A stretch of DNA of 64,000 nt from Tranquillimonas rosea (GCF_900111315.1 NZ_FOGU01000003.1:95347-159346); one strand, 5' to 3'; shown: positions 24,025 to 33,526, counted from the first letter of the stretch. Numbers and translations are program-made. The notes: a model not told the origin generated them from the sequence alone.

Positions 24025-25562
24025 TGCAGCCAATCAGATTGATCCGGGGCTTCCTGACCGTCGGGGTCTGGACGCTTGCAAGTCGTGTGCTGGGCTTCGC
24101 GCGCGACATCATCATCGCGGCGACGCTGGGCACCGGTCCGGTGGCCGAGGCGTTCCTCGTGGCCTTCGCCCTGCCCAACATGTTCCGCCGCTTCTTCGCC
24201 GAGGGCGCGTTCAACATGGCGTTCGTCCCGATGTTCTCGAAAAAGATCGAGGCCGGCGAGGATGCCGAGGGCTTCGCGCGGGAGGCGTTCGCAGGGCTGG
24301 GCACGGTGCTGATCGTGTTCACGCTGGCCGCGCAGGTGGCGATGCCGGTCCTGGTGCTGGCGATGGCGTCGGGCTTCGTCGACGACCAGCGCTTCGACCT
24401 CGCCGTGCTCTATGGCCGGATCACCTTCCCCTATGTCCTGTTCATCTCGCTCGCGGCGCTGCTGTCGGGGGTCCTGAACTCGGTCAACCGTTTCGTCGCG
24501 GCGGCGGCAGCGCCGGTCCTGCTGAACATCCTCCTCGTCGGCTCGATGCTGGTGGCCGGGTGGCGCGGCTGGCCCGTGGGCGACGCGCTGGTCTGGATGG
24601 TGCCCGTGGCTGGCGTGGCGCAGCTGGCGCTCGTCTGGGTCTCTGCCGCCCGCGCCGGATTCCGCATGCGCCTGCAACGGCCGCGCTGGACGCCCGAGAT
24701 GCGCCGGCTGGTGGTGATCGCGGGTCCCGCGGCGCTCGCCGGCGGCGTGATGCAGGTGAACCTGCTGGTCGGCCGGCAGGTGGCGAGCTTCTTCGAGGGC
24801 GCCGTCGCGTGGCTCAGCTACGCCGACCGGCTCTACCAGTTGCCACTGGGGGTGATCGGCATCGCCATCGGGGTCGTGCTGCTGCCCGACCTGTCCCGCC
24901 GCCTGCGCGCCGACGACACCGAGGGCGGCCGACACGCCTTCAACCGGGCCGCCGAGATGGCGCTGACCCTGACCGTGCCGGCCGCGCTGGCCTTCCTGGC
25001 GGTCCCGGCGGCGCTGGTCTCGGTCCTGTTCGAACGGGGGCAGTTCGACGCCTCCGACACGCAGGCGACGGCAATCGCGCTGGCAGTCTACGGTGCCGGC
25101 CTGCCCGCCTTCGTGCTACAGAAGGTGCTGCAGCCACTCTACTTCGCGCGAGAGGATACCACGACGCCGTTCAGGTATGCGCTGGTCGGGCTGACGGTGA
25201 ATGCCGTCGTTGCCATCGGACTGGCGCCGGTGCTGGGCTTCGTCGCCGCCGCGATCGGCACGACGCTGGCGGGATGGACGATGGCGGTTCTGCTGTGGCG
25301 CGGCAGCCGCGCGATGGGCCCGGCGGCGATGCCGGACGACCGTTTCCGCCGCCGCGTCTGGCGCATCCTCGCCGCCTCGGTCGGAATGGCCGTCGTGCTG
25401 GGCCTCGTGGCCCGCGCCGGTGCGCCGCTGCTCGAATCGGACGCCTGGCGCTATGGCGCGCTGGCGCTGCTGGTGACGCTGGGCATGGGCGTCTACTACC
25501 TGCTCGGCACGCGTATGGGGGCCTTCGCCCTCTCGGACATCCGCGGGGCGGTGCGCCGCTGA
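24024..25562 (+). CDS. murJ: Lipid II flippase MurJ (MviN)
   Basis: An integral membrane protein that flips lipid II for peptidoglycan synthesis. The 512 residues form about 14 hydrophobic segments. Diagnostic stretches include the N-terminal SRVLGFARDIIIAATLGTGP, LPNMFRRFFAEGAFNMAFVP and FSKKIEAGEDAEGFAREAF. The start ATG shares its A with the glnD stop (TGATG), indicating coupling. The gene meets the rhomboid-like gene tail to tail with no spacer. Confidence 0.95.
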   Translation: MQPIRLIRGFLTVGVWTLASRVLGFARDIIIAATLGTGPVAEAFLVAFALPNMFRRFFAEGAFNMAFVPMFSKKIEAGEDAEGFAREAFAGLGTVLIVFTLAAQVAMPVLVLAMASGFVDDQRFDLAVLYGRITFPYVLFISLAALLSGVLNSVNRFVAAAAAPVLLNILLVGSMLVAGWRGWPVGDALVWMVPVAGVAQLALVWVSAARAGFRMRLQRPRWTPEMRRLVVIAGPAALAGGVMQVNLLVGRQVASFFEGAVAWLSYADRLYQLPLGVIGIAIGVVLLPDLSRRLRADDTEGGRHAFNRAAEMALTLTVPAALAFLAVPAALVSVLFERGQFDASDTQATAIALAVYGAGLPAFVLQKVLQPLYFAREDTTTPFRYALVGLTVNAVVAIGLAPVLGFVAAAIGTTLAGWTMAVLLWRGSRAMGPAAMPDDRFRRRVWRILAASVGMAVVLGLVARAGAPLLESDAWRYGALALLVTLGMGVYYLLGTRMGAFALSDIRGAVRR

Positions 25563-26249
25563 TCAGCGCTGCCGCAGCTTCTGCATCACGCGGCCGAAGC
25601 CGCCGGGGCTGACAACGAACGACAACAGGAAGCCGGTGACGAAGCCGGCGACCTCGGCCACCCACCAGTTCGAGGCTCCGAACAGAAGCCCGAAGACCAG
25701 TTGCAGCCCCAGCAGCACGCCGATCAGCGTGAAGGCGCGCAACCGGTTCTCACCGGCCGCGCCCAGCCCAGTCCACATCAGGAACGTGTAGGCGCCGATC
25801 AGGCCGTAGACCGCCGGGTATCCCCCGACCAGCGCATTGGGATCGTTCATCAGCAGCGCATACGCCAGCGCCCCGGCCGCGGCCGAGCCGAAGAACACCG
25901 CGAGGAGCGCGAGCGGATGAAAGATCTCGCCCACCATCTTGCCGAGCGCCAGCAGGAAGACCAGTACGAACAGCACGTGGGTGAACGCCAGGTGGATGAA
26001 CGGATAGGTCACCATCCGCATCGCCTGGTCGAGTGGCCAGGTGCCGGATTCGAGCATCCGGTCGAAGATCTGCGGCGAGAAGGCGAAGCGATTGATCAGG
26101 TCGACACGCCAGCCGATCGCCTCGGCCCCGCCCAGAAGCCCGCGCGAGGCGAGCGACAGGACGGCCTCGATCCCGAAGATCACCACCGCGAGCGCCACCA
26201 CCACGGGCGGCATCGGGTTGAACGGGGGCGCTGTATGCGGTTGGCTCAT
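25563..26249 (-). CDS. Rhomboid-like membrane protein lacking the catalytic residues
   Basis: A 228-residue, six-helix rhomboid-fold protein. Where active rhomboids have G-x-S-G the sequence is [15 protein letters not shown], placing Tyr144 at the Ser position and Pro145 at the next Gly. The partner His of the last helix (H-x-x-G) is Glu199 in [11 protein letters not shown]. In TM2, [11 protein letters not shown] has Val95 at the oxyanion Asn position. It therefore looks like a pseudoprotease. The scaffold is otherwise well preserved, so it is not a decaying gene. Binding or chaperoning of membrane clients is inference from other pseudo-rhomboids. Confidence 0.85.
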   Translation of the reverse strand: MSQPHTAPPFNPMPPVVVALAVVIFGIEAVLSLASRGLLGGAEAIGWRVDLINRFAFSPQIFDRMLESGTWPLDQAMRMVTYPFIHLAFTHVLFVLVFLLALGKMVGEIFHPLALLAVFFGSAAAGALAYALLMNDPNALVGGYPAVYGLIGAYTFLMWTGLGAAGENRLRAFTLIGVLLGLQLVFGLLFGASNWWVAEVAGFVTGFLLSFVVSPGGFGRVMQKLRQR

Positions 26250-26326
26250 CGGCGCGGCCTTTCTTGACGCTTTCCGGGCGCATGGGTAAGCGAGCCGGAC
26301 AGTATTTTCCAGCACGGGAGTCCCCC

Positions 26327-27349
26327 ATGGCCGAGCGCAGCTTCGCCCCGCGCGTGTTTTCCGGCATCCAGCCTTCGGGCGGGCTGACCCTTGGCAACTA
26401 TCTCGGGGCGATCCGTCGCTTCGTCGAGATGCAGGACGAGGGCGGCTACGAGTGCATCTATTGCATGGTGGACCTCCACGCGATGACCGTCTGGCAGGAT
26501 CCGGCGGCATTGACCCGCAACACCCGCGAATTGTGCGCCGGGTTCATCGCCAGCGGCATCGACCCGGAAAAGGCGGTCCTGTTCAACCAGAGCCAGGTGC
26601 CCGAGCACGTCCAGCTTGCCTGGATCTTCAACACCGTGGCCCGCATGGGCTGGATGGGCCGGATGACCCAGTGGAAGGACAAGGCCGGCAAGAACGCAGA
26701 GAACGCCTCGCTCGGGCTGTTCGCCTACCCGGCGCTGATGGCGGCGGACATCCTCGTCTACCACGCCACCCACGTCCCCGTGGGCGAGGATCAGCGACAG
26801 CACCTCGAGCTGACGCGGGACATCGCGCTGAAGTTCAACTACGACTACGAGACCGAGTTCTTCCCGATCACCGAAACCGTCACCGAGGGCGCCGCGACGC
26901 GGGTGATGTCGCTTCGCGACGGTTCGAAGAAGATGTCGAAGTCGGACCCGTCCGACGCCAGCCGGATCAACATGACCGACGACGCCGACGCGATCGCGAA
27001 GAAGATCCGCAAGGCGCGGACCGATCCCGATCCCCTGCCCGAGACGCTCGACGGGCTCGAGGGTCGGCCCGAGGCGCGGAACCTCATCAACATCTACGCC
27101 GCGCTCAGCGACATCTCGGCCGAACGGGCCATCGCCAATGTCGCCGGGCAACAGTTCAGCCAGTTCAAGCCGATGCTGGCCGAACTCGCGGTCGAGAAGA
27201 TGGCGCCGATCTCGAACGAGATGGCCCGCCTGATGGAACAGCCCGACGAGATCGACGCGATCCTCGCCCGCGGCGCCGAACGCGCCCGCGGGATCGCCGA
27301 GCCGATCCTGAAGGAGACCTATCGCATCGTCGGCCTCGTCGGCGCCTGA
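26327..27349 (+). CDS. trpS: Tryptophanyl-tRNA synthetase
   Basis: Class I aminoacyl-tRNA synthetase charging tRNA-Trp. The 340-residue protein has the HIGH-like signature [13 protein letters not shown] (about 13-25) and the KMSKS loop [11 protein letters not shown] near residue 205. ATG 26327 is preceded by GGGAG 6 bp upstream. It is divergent from the rhomboid-like gene. A hairpin terminator lies about 140 bp downstream. Confidence 0.96.
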   Translation: MAERSFAPRVFSGIQPSGGLTLGNYLGAIRRFVEMQDEGGYECIYCMVDLHAMTVWQDPAALTRNTRELCAGFIASGIDPEKAVLFNQSQVPEHVQLAWIFNTVARMGWMGRMTQWKDKAGKNAENASLGLFAYPALMAADILVYHATHVPVGEDQRQHLELTRDIALKFNYDYETEFFPITETVTEGAATRVMSLRDGSKKMSKSDPSDASRINMTDDADAIAKKIRKARTDPDPLPETLDGLEGRPEARNLINIYAALSDISAERAIANVAGQQFSQFKPMLAELAVEKMAPISNEMARLMEQPDEIDAILARGAERARGIAEPILKETYRIVGLVGA

Positions 27350-27490
27350 CGCGTCACGAAACTGACGTCTCCGTCCGGTAGGGGTGAGTACGGCGCGCCC
27401 TGCTCTCCCCAGCGTCCCAAGGGCGCGCGACAGGGCCGAAGGTCCCCACCCTGCGCAACCGTCCCGCGCGGACGGACGGCCCCGAGACAT

Positions 27491-27518
27491 GGTCCCCGGC
27501 TCCGGCCGGGGGCCTTTT
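27491..27518 (+). terminator. Rho-independent terminator candidate downstream of trpS
   Basis: GGTCCCCGGC (27491-27500) pairs with GCCGGGGGCC (27505-27514) around a TCCG loop with one G-T pair, followed by TTTT. The T-run is short and the site is 140 bp past the trpS stop, so it could also end an unrecognised small RNA in 27370-27490. Confidence 0.55.
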
Positions 27519-27613
27519 GCGCACTGGCGCACAGAAGATGGCCTTTTCCGGATATTTATGCGCGAGCCAAGAGGTGTAATTTCCTTGGCATCGCATCCCA
27601 GGAGGGCGCTTAG

Positions 27614-28093
27614 ATGTCAGCACCGGCAGAAACACGTATCGGCCACGTCCACCTGAAGGTGGCCGACCTCGACCGCGCGGTCGCGTTCTATCGCGACGTG
27701 CTGGGCTTCGAGCTCATGCAGCGCATGGGAGATCGGGCAGCGTTTCTCTCGGCCGGCGGTTATCACCACCATATCGGCCTGAACACGTGGGAGAGCGAGG
27801 GCGCCACGCCGCCGCCGCCGGGCCATACGGGCCTGTTTCACCTGGCGGTGCTGTATCCCGACCGCGCCGCGCTGGCCCGCGCGGTGCAATCCGTCCTCGA
27901 CGCCGGGATCCGGCTGGACGGCGCGTCCGACCACGGCGTCAGCGAAGCCGTCTACCTGCGCGATCCGGACGGCAACGGCGTAGAGCTCTACCGTGACCGC
28001 GCGCGTGCCGCCTGGCCGACGGATGCCGATGGCGGCCTCGCGATGGTCACCCGGCGGCTGGACCTCGCCGCCCTGCTGGCCGAGGTCGCCTGA
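27614..28093 (+). CDS. VOC family (glyoxalase/dioxygenase-like) protein
   Basis: A 159-residue vicinal-oxygen-chelate protein. The N-terminal module IGHVHLKVADLDRAVAFYRD and the second module FHLAVLYPDRAALARAV carry metal-ligand His positions; DPDGNGVELYRDR provides the C-terminal Glu. SAGGYHHHIGLNTWESEGA resembles the catechol-2,3-dioxygenase-like CatE group. A strong AGGAGG precedes ATG 27614. The substrate cannot be deduced; glyoxalase, extradiol dioxygenase and resistance proteins share this fold. Confidence 0.85.
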   Translation: MSAPAETRIGHVHLKVADLDRAVAFYRDVLGFELMQRMGDRAAFLSAGGYHHHIGLNTWESEGATPPPPGHTGLFHLAVLYPDRAALARAVQSVLDAGIRLDGASDHGVSEAVYLRDPDGNGVELYRDRARAAWPTDADGGLAMVTRRLDLAALLAEVA

Positions 28094-28165
28094 GCCGCAC
28101 GGCCCCGCTGGACGCGATTGCCCGCCGGTGGTTTAACCACTCTCCAAGGGCAAGAGAGCGACGGC

Positions 28166-29029
28166 ATGGCGACAGGCAAGAACATCCGGACCTATTTCGA
28201 GGGGCGCTGGCATGAGGGCGACGTTCCCGTCATGCGGGCGGCCGACCACGGCGCATGGCTGGGCACCACCGTGTTCGACGGCGCCCGCTACGTGAACGGG
28301 CTGGCCCCCGACCTTGCCGCCCACTGCGCGCGGACCAACCGTTCGGCCGAGGCCCTGATGATGACGCCCAGCGTCTCGCCGGAAGAGATGGAGGCGATCG
28401 TCTGGGACGGGCTCGCGCAGTATCCGCGCGAGGCGGCCGTGTATGTCCGCCCGATGTACTGGGGGATCGAGGGTGGGCACCTGGCGGTGATGCCGGGCGA
28501 CGCGCCCGCCGGGTTCTGCATCTGCCTCGAAGAGGTGCCGATGGCGCCCGACGACGCGACAGCCAATCTCACCACGACCAGGTTCCGCCGGCCGGTTCTG
28601 GACGACGCGGTCGTCAATGCCAAGGCGGGCTGCCTTTATCCGAACAACGCGCGGATGCTGGCCGAGGCGCGGCGCAAGGGATACGCGAACGCGCTCGTGG
28701 CCGACGCGCTCGGCAACGTGGCCGAGGCCGCCACGGCGAACGTCTTCATGGCGCGCGACGGCGAGGTGTTCACGCCGATCCCGAACGGCACCTTCCTGGC
28801 CGGGATCACCCGCGCGCGCCATATCGCCAACCTCCGCGCTGACGGCGTGACGGTGCACGAGGCGGTGTTGACCTTCGACGATTTCCGCACCGCCGACGAA
28901 GTCTTCCTGACCGGCAACCTGATGAAGGTCACGCCGGTGTCCGAGTTCGACGGCACCCGGTATCAGGTCGGTGCCATGAGCCGCCGCGTGCGCGACCTCT
29001 ACTGGGACTGGGCCCACTCGGAGCCGTGA
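28166..29029 (+). CDS. Class IV aminotransferase (branched-chain aminotransferase type)
   Basis: A 287-residue PLP-dependent fold type IV transaminase. WHEGDVPVMRAADHGAWLGT and TTVFDGARYVNGLAPDLAAH match branched-chain aminotransferases. The PLP lysine is probably in VVNAKAGCLYPNNARM, and GNVAEAATANVFMARDG is a phosphate-binding segment. It would interconvert Leu/Ile/Val and their 2-oxo acids with glutamate. Some homologues are D-amino acid or aminodeoxychorismate enzymes, so substrate is not certain. The next gene begins one base after its stop. Confidence 0.85.
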   Translation: MATGKNIRTYFEGRWHEGDVPVMRAADHGAWLGTTVFDGARYVNGLAPDLAAHCARTNRSAEALMMTPSVSPEEMEAIVWDGLAQYPREAAVYVRPMYWGIEGGHLAVMPGDAPAGFCICLEEVPMAPDDATANLTTTRFRRPVLDDAVVNAKAGCLYPNNARMLAEARRKGYANALVADALGNVAEAATANVFMARDGEVFTPIPNGTFLAGITRARHIANLRADGVTVHEAVLTFDDFRTADEVFLTGNLMKVTPVSEFDGTRYQVGAMSRRVRDLYWDWAHSEP

Positions 29030-29030
29030 C

Positions 29031-30128
29031 ATGATCGCCCTCGCCCGTGCCTGCCTTGCCTGCATCGCGCTGGGAACGGGCTGGGCGAACTGGACGGTGC
29101 TGGCGACGCATCCCTTCGCGCAGCCCTTCGTCGAGCGGGGCAGCCACGAAATCGACCTGGCCGTCGACGCCGCCCTGGCGCGGCAGGTGGATGCCGACTG
29201 GATCGCGCGACGGCTTGAACGGGAGTTGTCCGAAGCGGACCTCGAAGGCGCCCGTCAGACGGCGGCCTTGGCCCGGCAGCGCGACCTGCCGATCGCCCCC
29301 GAACAGGCCGCTGCGCTGGACGCGCTGGAGCGTGCCGAGACCGGCCTTGCCGCCTGCGCAGGCTGCGCAGCCGATCCGGCGACCTGCCCCGACCTCGACC
29401 TCGTGCTCAAGTGCAACCTGCCGGTCGAGCTTACACCGCTCGGGGATATCGGCGCCCTTGCCCGCGCGGGCCGCGACTGGGCCACGGGGGACAAGATCGA
29501 CCGCGTGGACGTGGCGCTGGCCACCGCCGGGCTCAGCGCCAGCGCGCTCGCGCTCGTCTCGGGCGGCAGCAGCCTGACGGTCAAGGCCGGCAGCGCGACC
29601 CTGCGGACCGCGCGCCGGGCCAGGGCCCTGAGCCGCCCGATGGAGGCCTACCTGGCCCGCACGCTGCCCGCCCTTCTGCACCTGGACGCGCTGCCCCGCG
29701 TCGCGACCGGCCGGGCCCCGGCCGAGGCGCTGATCGACACCGCGCGGGCAGCGGCCCTGGGGCGCATGGCCGACGACGTGGTCCGTCTCGCCGGCAACAC
29801 GTCGCGCGCCGACGCGCTGGCACTGATGCGGTATGCCGACGGGCCCGACGACGTGGCCCGGCTTGCCCGCGTGTCCGACGCGGTGGGCGAAGGGACGCGG
29901 CCCGCGCTGCACGCGCTCGGCAAGGCGCGGGTGTTCCGCCTGATGACGCGGCTGTCCGACCTCGCGCTGCTGGCTATCGGGCTGATCGGCCTGCTGCTGG
30001 CGCAGCTTCTCTCGCTCGTGCTCTTCGCCCTGCGCCGGGCGTTGCCGAAGCCGGCTCGCCGCCGCCCGCGCCGCCGGATCGAACCGACGGTGCGCCCCGG
30101 TGGACAGCCCGCACCCCCTCGTCCATGA
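29031..30128 (+). CDS. Conserved-looking membrane protein of unknown function, 365 aa
   Basis: The N-terminus (ALARACLACIALGTGWANWT) is a signal-anchor or signal peptide. A middle Cys-rich stretch holds LAACAGCAADPATCPDLDLV and then LKCNLP, four to five cysteines within 25 residues. A hydrophobic helix near 310-335 (LALLAIGLIGLLLAQLLSLV) is followed by a basic, proline-rich cytoplasmic tail. The body is probably periplasmic and helical. Codon use and GC match the chromosome. No family is recognised. Tight spacing after the aminotransferase gene suggests co-transcription. Confidence 0.7.
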   Translation: MIALARACLACIALGTGWANWTVLATHPFAQPFVERGSHEIDLAVDAALARQVDADWIARRLERELSEADLEGARQTAALARQRDLPIAPEQAAALDALERAETGLAACAGCAADPATCPDLDLVLKCNLPVELTPLGDIGALARAGRDWATGDKIDRVDVALATAGLSASALALVSGGSSLTVKAGSATLRTARRARALSRPMEAYLARTLPALLHLDALPRVATGRAPAEALIDTARAAALGRMADDVVRLAGNTSRADALALMRYADGPDDVARLARVSDAVGEGTRPALHALGKARVFRLMTRLSDLALLAIGLIGLLLAQLLSLVLFALRRALPKPARRRPRRRIEPTVRPGGQPAPPRP

Positions 30129-30155
30129 TCGCGCGGCAACGGGAAGGCAGCGTCC

Positions 30156-30611
30156 ATGCGCAAGTTTCTGGTGATCCTCGACGATAGCCGCGAATGTCTG
30201 AACGCGATGCGGTTCGCCGCCATGCGCGCCGCCAAGACGGGCGCGGGCGTGCAGATCCTGTCGGTGATCCCGCCCGAAGAGTTCAATCACTGGATCGGCG
30301 TGGGCGAGATCATGCGCCAGGAGGCTCGCGAGCGGATCGAGGCGCATTTCGAGGTGTTCGCCAAGTGGATGCGCGACCGCCAGGGCATCGACCCCGAACT
30401 CGTCATCCGCGAGGGCGAGGCGGTGCCGGAAATCCTCGACCAGGTGCAGGCCGACGACGCGATCGGTGTGCTCGTGCTGGGCGCGAGCGACGAGAAGGGC
30501 GGCCCCGGCCCGCTCGTCTCGCAGCTGTCGCGCAACGCGGGCAGCCTTCCCGTGCCGGTGACCATCGTGCCCGGTCAGCTGTCGAAGGAGCGGCTCGAGT
30601 CGATCACCTGA
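30156..30611 (+). CDS. Universal stress protein (UspA family)
   Basis: A 151-residue UspA-like protein. It starts with the beta strand MRKFLVILDDSRECLNAMRF and ends with the nucleotide-binding-type region GVLVLGASDEKGGPGPLVSQ, where G-X-X-G-like glycines are retained. A Usp protein typically supports survival under stress, in some cases by binding ATP. It lies between a membrane-protein gene and the Fe-S gene, with no sign of a specific partner. Confidence 0.85.
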   Translation: MRKFLVILDDSRECLNAMRFAAMRAAKTGAGVQILSVIPPEEFNHWIGVGEIMRQEARERIEAHFEVFAKWMRDRQGIDPELVIREGEAVPEILDQVQADDAIGVLVLGASDEKGGPGPLVSQLSRNAGSLPVPVTIVPGQLSKERLESIT

Positions 30612-30697
30612 CCGCGATGCCGGCACTTTAGAACAGTTCCAAACTCTTGACGCTTCTTGCCGCAAGGCGCATGTAGAGATGGCAACGGAGGCTACGC

Positions 30698-31258
30698 ATG
30701 TTCATCCAGACCGAATCCACGCCGAACCCGGCGACGCTGAAATTCCTGCCCGGCCAGACGGTTCTGGACGGCGGCACCGCAGACTTCCCGGCGCCCGAGG
30801 CGGCGGACAAGTCGCCGCTCGCCGCACGTCTCTTTGCCGTCGACGGCGTAAAGGCCGTGTTCTTCGGCAACGACTTCGTGACCGTCACCAAGGACGAGCC
30901 CGTCGAGTGGGACCACATCAAGCCCGCCCTCCTGGGCGCGATCATGGAGCACTTCCAGTCGGGCCAGCCCGTGATGGAAGGCGAACAGAACAAGACGGAG
31001 CACGTCATCCATGAGGGGGCCGACGGCGAGATCGTCGGTCAGATCAAGGAACTGCTCGATACCCGCGTGCGCCCGGCGGTGGCGCAGGACGGCGGCGACA
31101 TCACGTTCCACGGCTTCGACCGCGGCATCGTCTACCTGCACATGCAGGGGGCCTGCGCCGGCTGCCCCTCGTCCACGCTGACGCTGAAGATGGGCATCGA
31201 GAACCTGCTGCGCCACTACATTCCCGAAGTGGTCGAGGTACGACCCGTCACCGTGTGA
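30698..31258 (+). CDS. NifU-like Fe-S scaffold/carrier protein (Nfu type)
   Basis: A 186-residue Nfu-type iron-sulfur protein. The N-terminal Nfu_N domain begins MFIQTESTPNPATLKFLPGQ. The C-terminal NifU domain carries the cluster-binding C-X2-C in GACAGCPSSTLTLKMGIEN. The protein delivers Fe-S clusters to client enzymes such as SdhB. Its stop overlaps the tsaB start as TGATG, suggesting an nfu-tsaB-rimI transcript. Confidence 0.93.
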   Translation: MFIQTESTPNPATLKFLPGQTVLDGGTADFPAPEAADKSPLAARLFAVDGVKAVFFGNDFVTVTKDEPVEWDHIKPALLGAIMEHFQSGQPVMEGEQNKTEHVIHEGADGEIVGQIKELLDTRVRPAVAQDGGDITFHGFDRGIVYLHMQGACAGCPSSTLTLKMGIENLLRHYIPEVVEVRPVTV

Positions 31259-31929
31259 TGGACGCTCCGCTTCTGGCCTTCGACACCTCGGCCGCGCATT
31301 GCGCGGCCGTTGTCGTGCGAGAGGGCCGCGTCGTCCAACAGGCGTTCGAGCCGATGGCGCGGGGCCAGGCCGAGGCGCTGATGCCGCTGCTCGAACGGCT
31401 GCTGCAGGCCGAGCGGCTTGCGTGGCGCGACCTTGGCGCGATCGGCGTGGGCATCGGTCCCGGTAACTTCACCGGCATCCGCATCTCGGTCTCGGCGGCA
31501 CGGGGCCTCGCGCTGGGACTCGGCGTGCCGGCCATCGGTTTGTCCACGTTCGAACTGATGCTCGACGGCGCAGGGCTTCCGTCGGCCAGCGACCTGGTGA
31601 GCGTGGCCGCCCCGCGCGACCGGGCCTACGTCCAGCGTTTCGCCCACGGGCGCCCCGTGGACGGGCCGGAGTTGATCGACCTCGGCACACCGACCGAGTT
31701 CACACTGCCGCCCGAGACGCGGGTGGTCGGATACGAGGCCCAGGCGATCGCGCGGGCGACGGGCGCCACCGGGGACGAGGCCGAGATCGACGATCTGCCC
31801 GCGCGCCTCGCCGCGGTCCTGACCCGCAAGGCGGCCGAGGGTGCCCCGGCCAAGCGCCCTGCCCCGCTCTACGTCCGGCCGGCCGACGCCGCGCCGTCGC
31901 GCGACGCCCCGCCCGAAATCCTCGCATGA
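31258..31929 (+). CDS. tsaB: tRNA threonylcarbamoyladenosine biosynthesis protein TsaB
   Basis: TsaB is a non-catalytic ASKHA-fold partner of TsaD in making t6A at tRNA position 37. The 223-residue protein shows LLAFDTSAAHCAAVVVREGR at the N-terminus and GVGIGPGNFTGIRISVSAAR, the family signature. ATG 31258 is chosen; GTG 31255 would add one residue. The stop overlaps rimI as ATGA, a common tsaB-rimI pairing. Confidence 0.93.
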   Translation: MDAPLLAFDTSAAHCAAVVVREGRVVQQAFEPMARGQAEALMPLLERLLQAERLAWRDLGAIGVGIGPGNFTGIRISVSAARGLALGLGVPAIGLSTFELMLDGAGLPSASDLVSVAAPRDRAYVQRFAHGRPVDGPELIDLGTPTEFTLPPETRVVGYEAQAIARATGATGDEAEIDDLPARLAAVLTRKAAEGAPAKRPAPLYVRPADAAPSRDAPPEILA

Positions 31930-32345
31930 CGCCGGACATGCTTGCCGACCTGCACGCACGCACGATGCGGGTGCCGGCCCCGTGGTCGGCGCGGGATTTC
32001 TCGACCCTGCTGCTGATGCCGGGCGTCTACCTGGAAGGCGACGCGACCGGCATTGCGCTCGGCCGCACCGTCGCGGACGAGGCAGAACTGCTGACGCTGG
32101 CGGTGTCGCCGGACGTCCAGAGGCAGGGCCGCGGGCGCCGCCTGCTCGCCGATTTCGAGGCGACCACCCGCCAGCGCGGCGCGGTGATCCTGCACCTGGA
32201 AGTCGCCGCCGACAACGCAGCGGCGCGGGCGCTCTACGACAGCGCGGGCTACGAGGTTTCGGGCCGCCGCCCCCGCTATTACCGCACCCCCGACGGCACT
32301 CGGATCGACGCCATCCTGATGCGGCGCACGCTCGCCGCGGGGTGA
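31926..32345 (+). CDS. rimI: GNAT acetyltransferase, RimI-like (ribosomal protein bS18 alanine N-acetyltransferase)
   Basis: A 139-residue GNAT protein. The acetyl-CoA binding motif is LAVSPDVQRQGRGRRLLADF (Q/R-x-x-G-x-G/A), followed by LEVAADNAAARALYDSAGYE. RimI acetylates the N-terminus of ribosomal protein bS18. The assignment rests on the fold plus coupling to tsaB, so another GNAT substrate is not excluded. Confidence 0.85.
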   Translation: MTPDMLADLHARTMRVPAPWSARDFSTLLLMPGVYLEGDATGIALGRTVADEAELLTLAVSPDVQRQGRGRRLLADFEATTRQRGAVILHLEVAADNAAARALYDSAGYEVSGRRPRYYRTPDGTRIDAILMRRTLAAG

Positions 32346-32412
32346 CCGCGCGTCAGCCGCTCAAATCTCCGGCAGACGCCCCGTCACGCGGCAATCGGGA
32401 CTGAGAAAGCGG

Positions 32413-32442
32413 TTGACCCTCTGGACCTGCTGCGCCCTTAAT
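32413..32442 (+). promoter_or_regulatory. Candidate sigma-70-type promoter for the nucleoside transporter operon
   Basis: TTGACC (32413-32418) is separated by 18 bp from CTTAAT (32437-32442), about 85 bp before the first gene of the transporter operon. The elements are plausible but imperfect. Confidence 0.35.
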
Positions 32443-32527
32443 CGCCCATGATCCATGAGAGATCCGCCGTTTTCACGGGCGCCGCTCACGGCTGCGCGGA
32501 CGCCCCGTTCTCAATCAGGGAGACACC

Positions 32528-33526
32528 ATGACGTCCATGTCCAAGATACTCGGTGCCGCTGCGACCCTCGCGCTCAGCGCCGGCGCCGCGCTGGCCGAAC
32601 CCGGCCTCATCATCGACCTCGGCGGCAAGTTCGACAAATCCTTCAACGAAAGCGCCTATACCGGCGCGCAACGCTGGGTCGAAGAGACCGGCGGCGACTA
32701 TGTCGAGACCGAGCTTCAATCCGAGGCGCAGCGCGAGCAGACCATGCGCCGCATGGCCGAACGCGGCGCGAACCCGGTGGTCGTGCTGGGCTTCGCCAAC
32801 GCCTCGACGCTGGAAAAGGTCGCCCCGGACTATCCCGACACCAACTTCGTAATCATCGACGAGCAGGTCGACCAGCCGAACGTCAAGTCGATCAAGTTCG
32901 CCGAGCACGAGGGCAGCTACCTCGCCGGGATGATGGCGGCGATCGCCTCGGAAACCGGCACGGTCAGCTTCGTCGGCGGGATGGACGTGCCGCTGATCCG
33001 CAAGTTCGCCTGCGGCTATGCTCAGGGCGCCAAGGCGGTGAACGAGGATATCGAGGTCATCCAGAACATGACCGGCACCACGCCGGCGGCATGGAACGAC
33101 CCGGTGAAGGGCGGCGAACTGACACGCTCGCAGATCTCGCAGGGCTCTGACGTGGTCTATGCCGCGGCGGGCGGCACCGGCGTGGGCGTCCTGCAGGCCG
33201 CGGCCGACGAGGGCATCTATGCCATCGGCGTCGACAGCAACCAGAACTACATGCACCCCGAGACGATGCTGACCTCGATGGTCAAGCGCGTGGACAATGC
33301 CGTCTACGACGCGTTCGAGGCCGCCGAGGCCGGCACGCTCGAAACCGGGCTGGAAGTGCTGGACCTGGAATCCGAGGGCGTCGCCCTGGCCATGGACGAG
33401 AACAACGAGGACCTCGTGACCGAAGAGATGCGCACCGCCATCGACGAGGCGAAGCAGCAGATCATCGCCGGGGAGATCGAGGTGCACGACTACACCGAGA
33501 CCGACAGCTGCCCGGTGGAGATGTAA
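32528..33526 (+). CDS. BMP family ABC transporter substrate-binding protein
   Basis: A 332-residue periplasmic protein of the Bmp/PnrA family, whose members bind purine nucleosides. The signal peptide is MTSMSKILGAAATLALSAGA then ALA. The mature region has GLIIDLGGKFDKSFNESAYT, a classic Bmp start, then the AEHEGSYLAGMMAAI and KAVNEDIEVIQN segments. A GGGAG lies before the ATG. It heads a five-gene operon with an ATP-binding protein, two permeases and a purine nucleoside phosphorylase, which points to nucleoside import. Confidence 0.93.
   Translation: MTSMSKILGAAATLALSAGAALAEPGLIIDLGGKFDKSFNESAYTGAQRWVEETGGDYVETELQSEAQREQTMRRMAERGANPVVVLGFANASTLEKVAPDYPDTNFVIIDEQVDQPNVKSIKFAEHEGSYLAGMMAAIASETGTVSFVGGMDVPLIRKFACGYAQGAKAVNEDIEVIQNMTGTTPAAWNDPVKGGELTRSQISQGSDVVYAAAGGTGVGVLQAAADEGIYAIGVDSNQNYMHPETMLTSMVKRVDNAVYDAFEAAEAGTLETGLEVLDLESEGVALAMDENNEDLVTEEMRTAIDEAKQQIIAGEIEVHDYTETDSCPVEM

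Noticed and set aside
27370..27518. SRP (4.5S) RNA or 6S RNA gene
   Set aside because: The conserved SRP GGUCAGG/GGAAG-type apical motifs are absent and no 6S-like open-bubble layout is evident.
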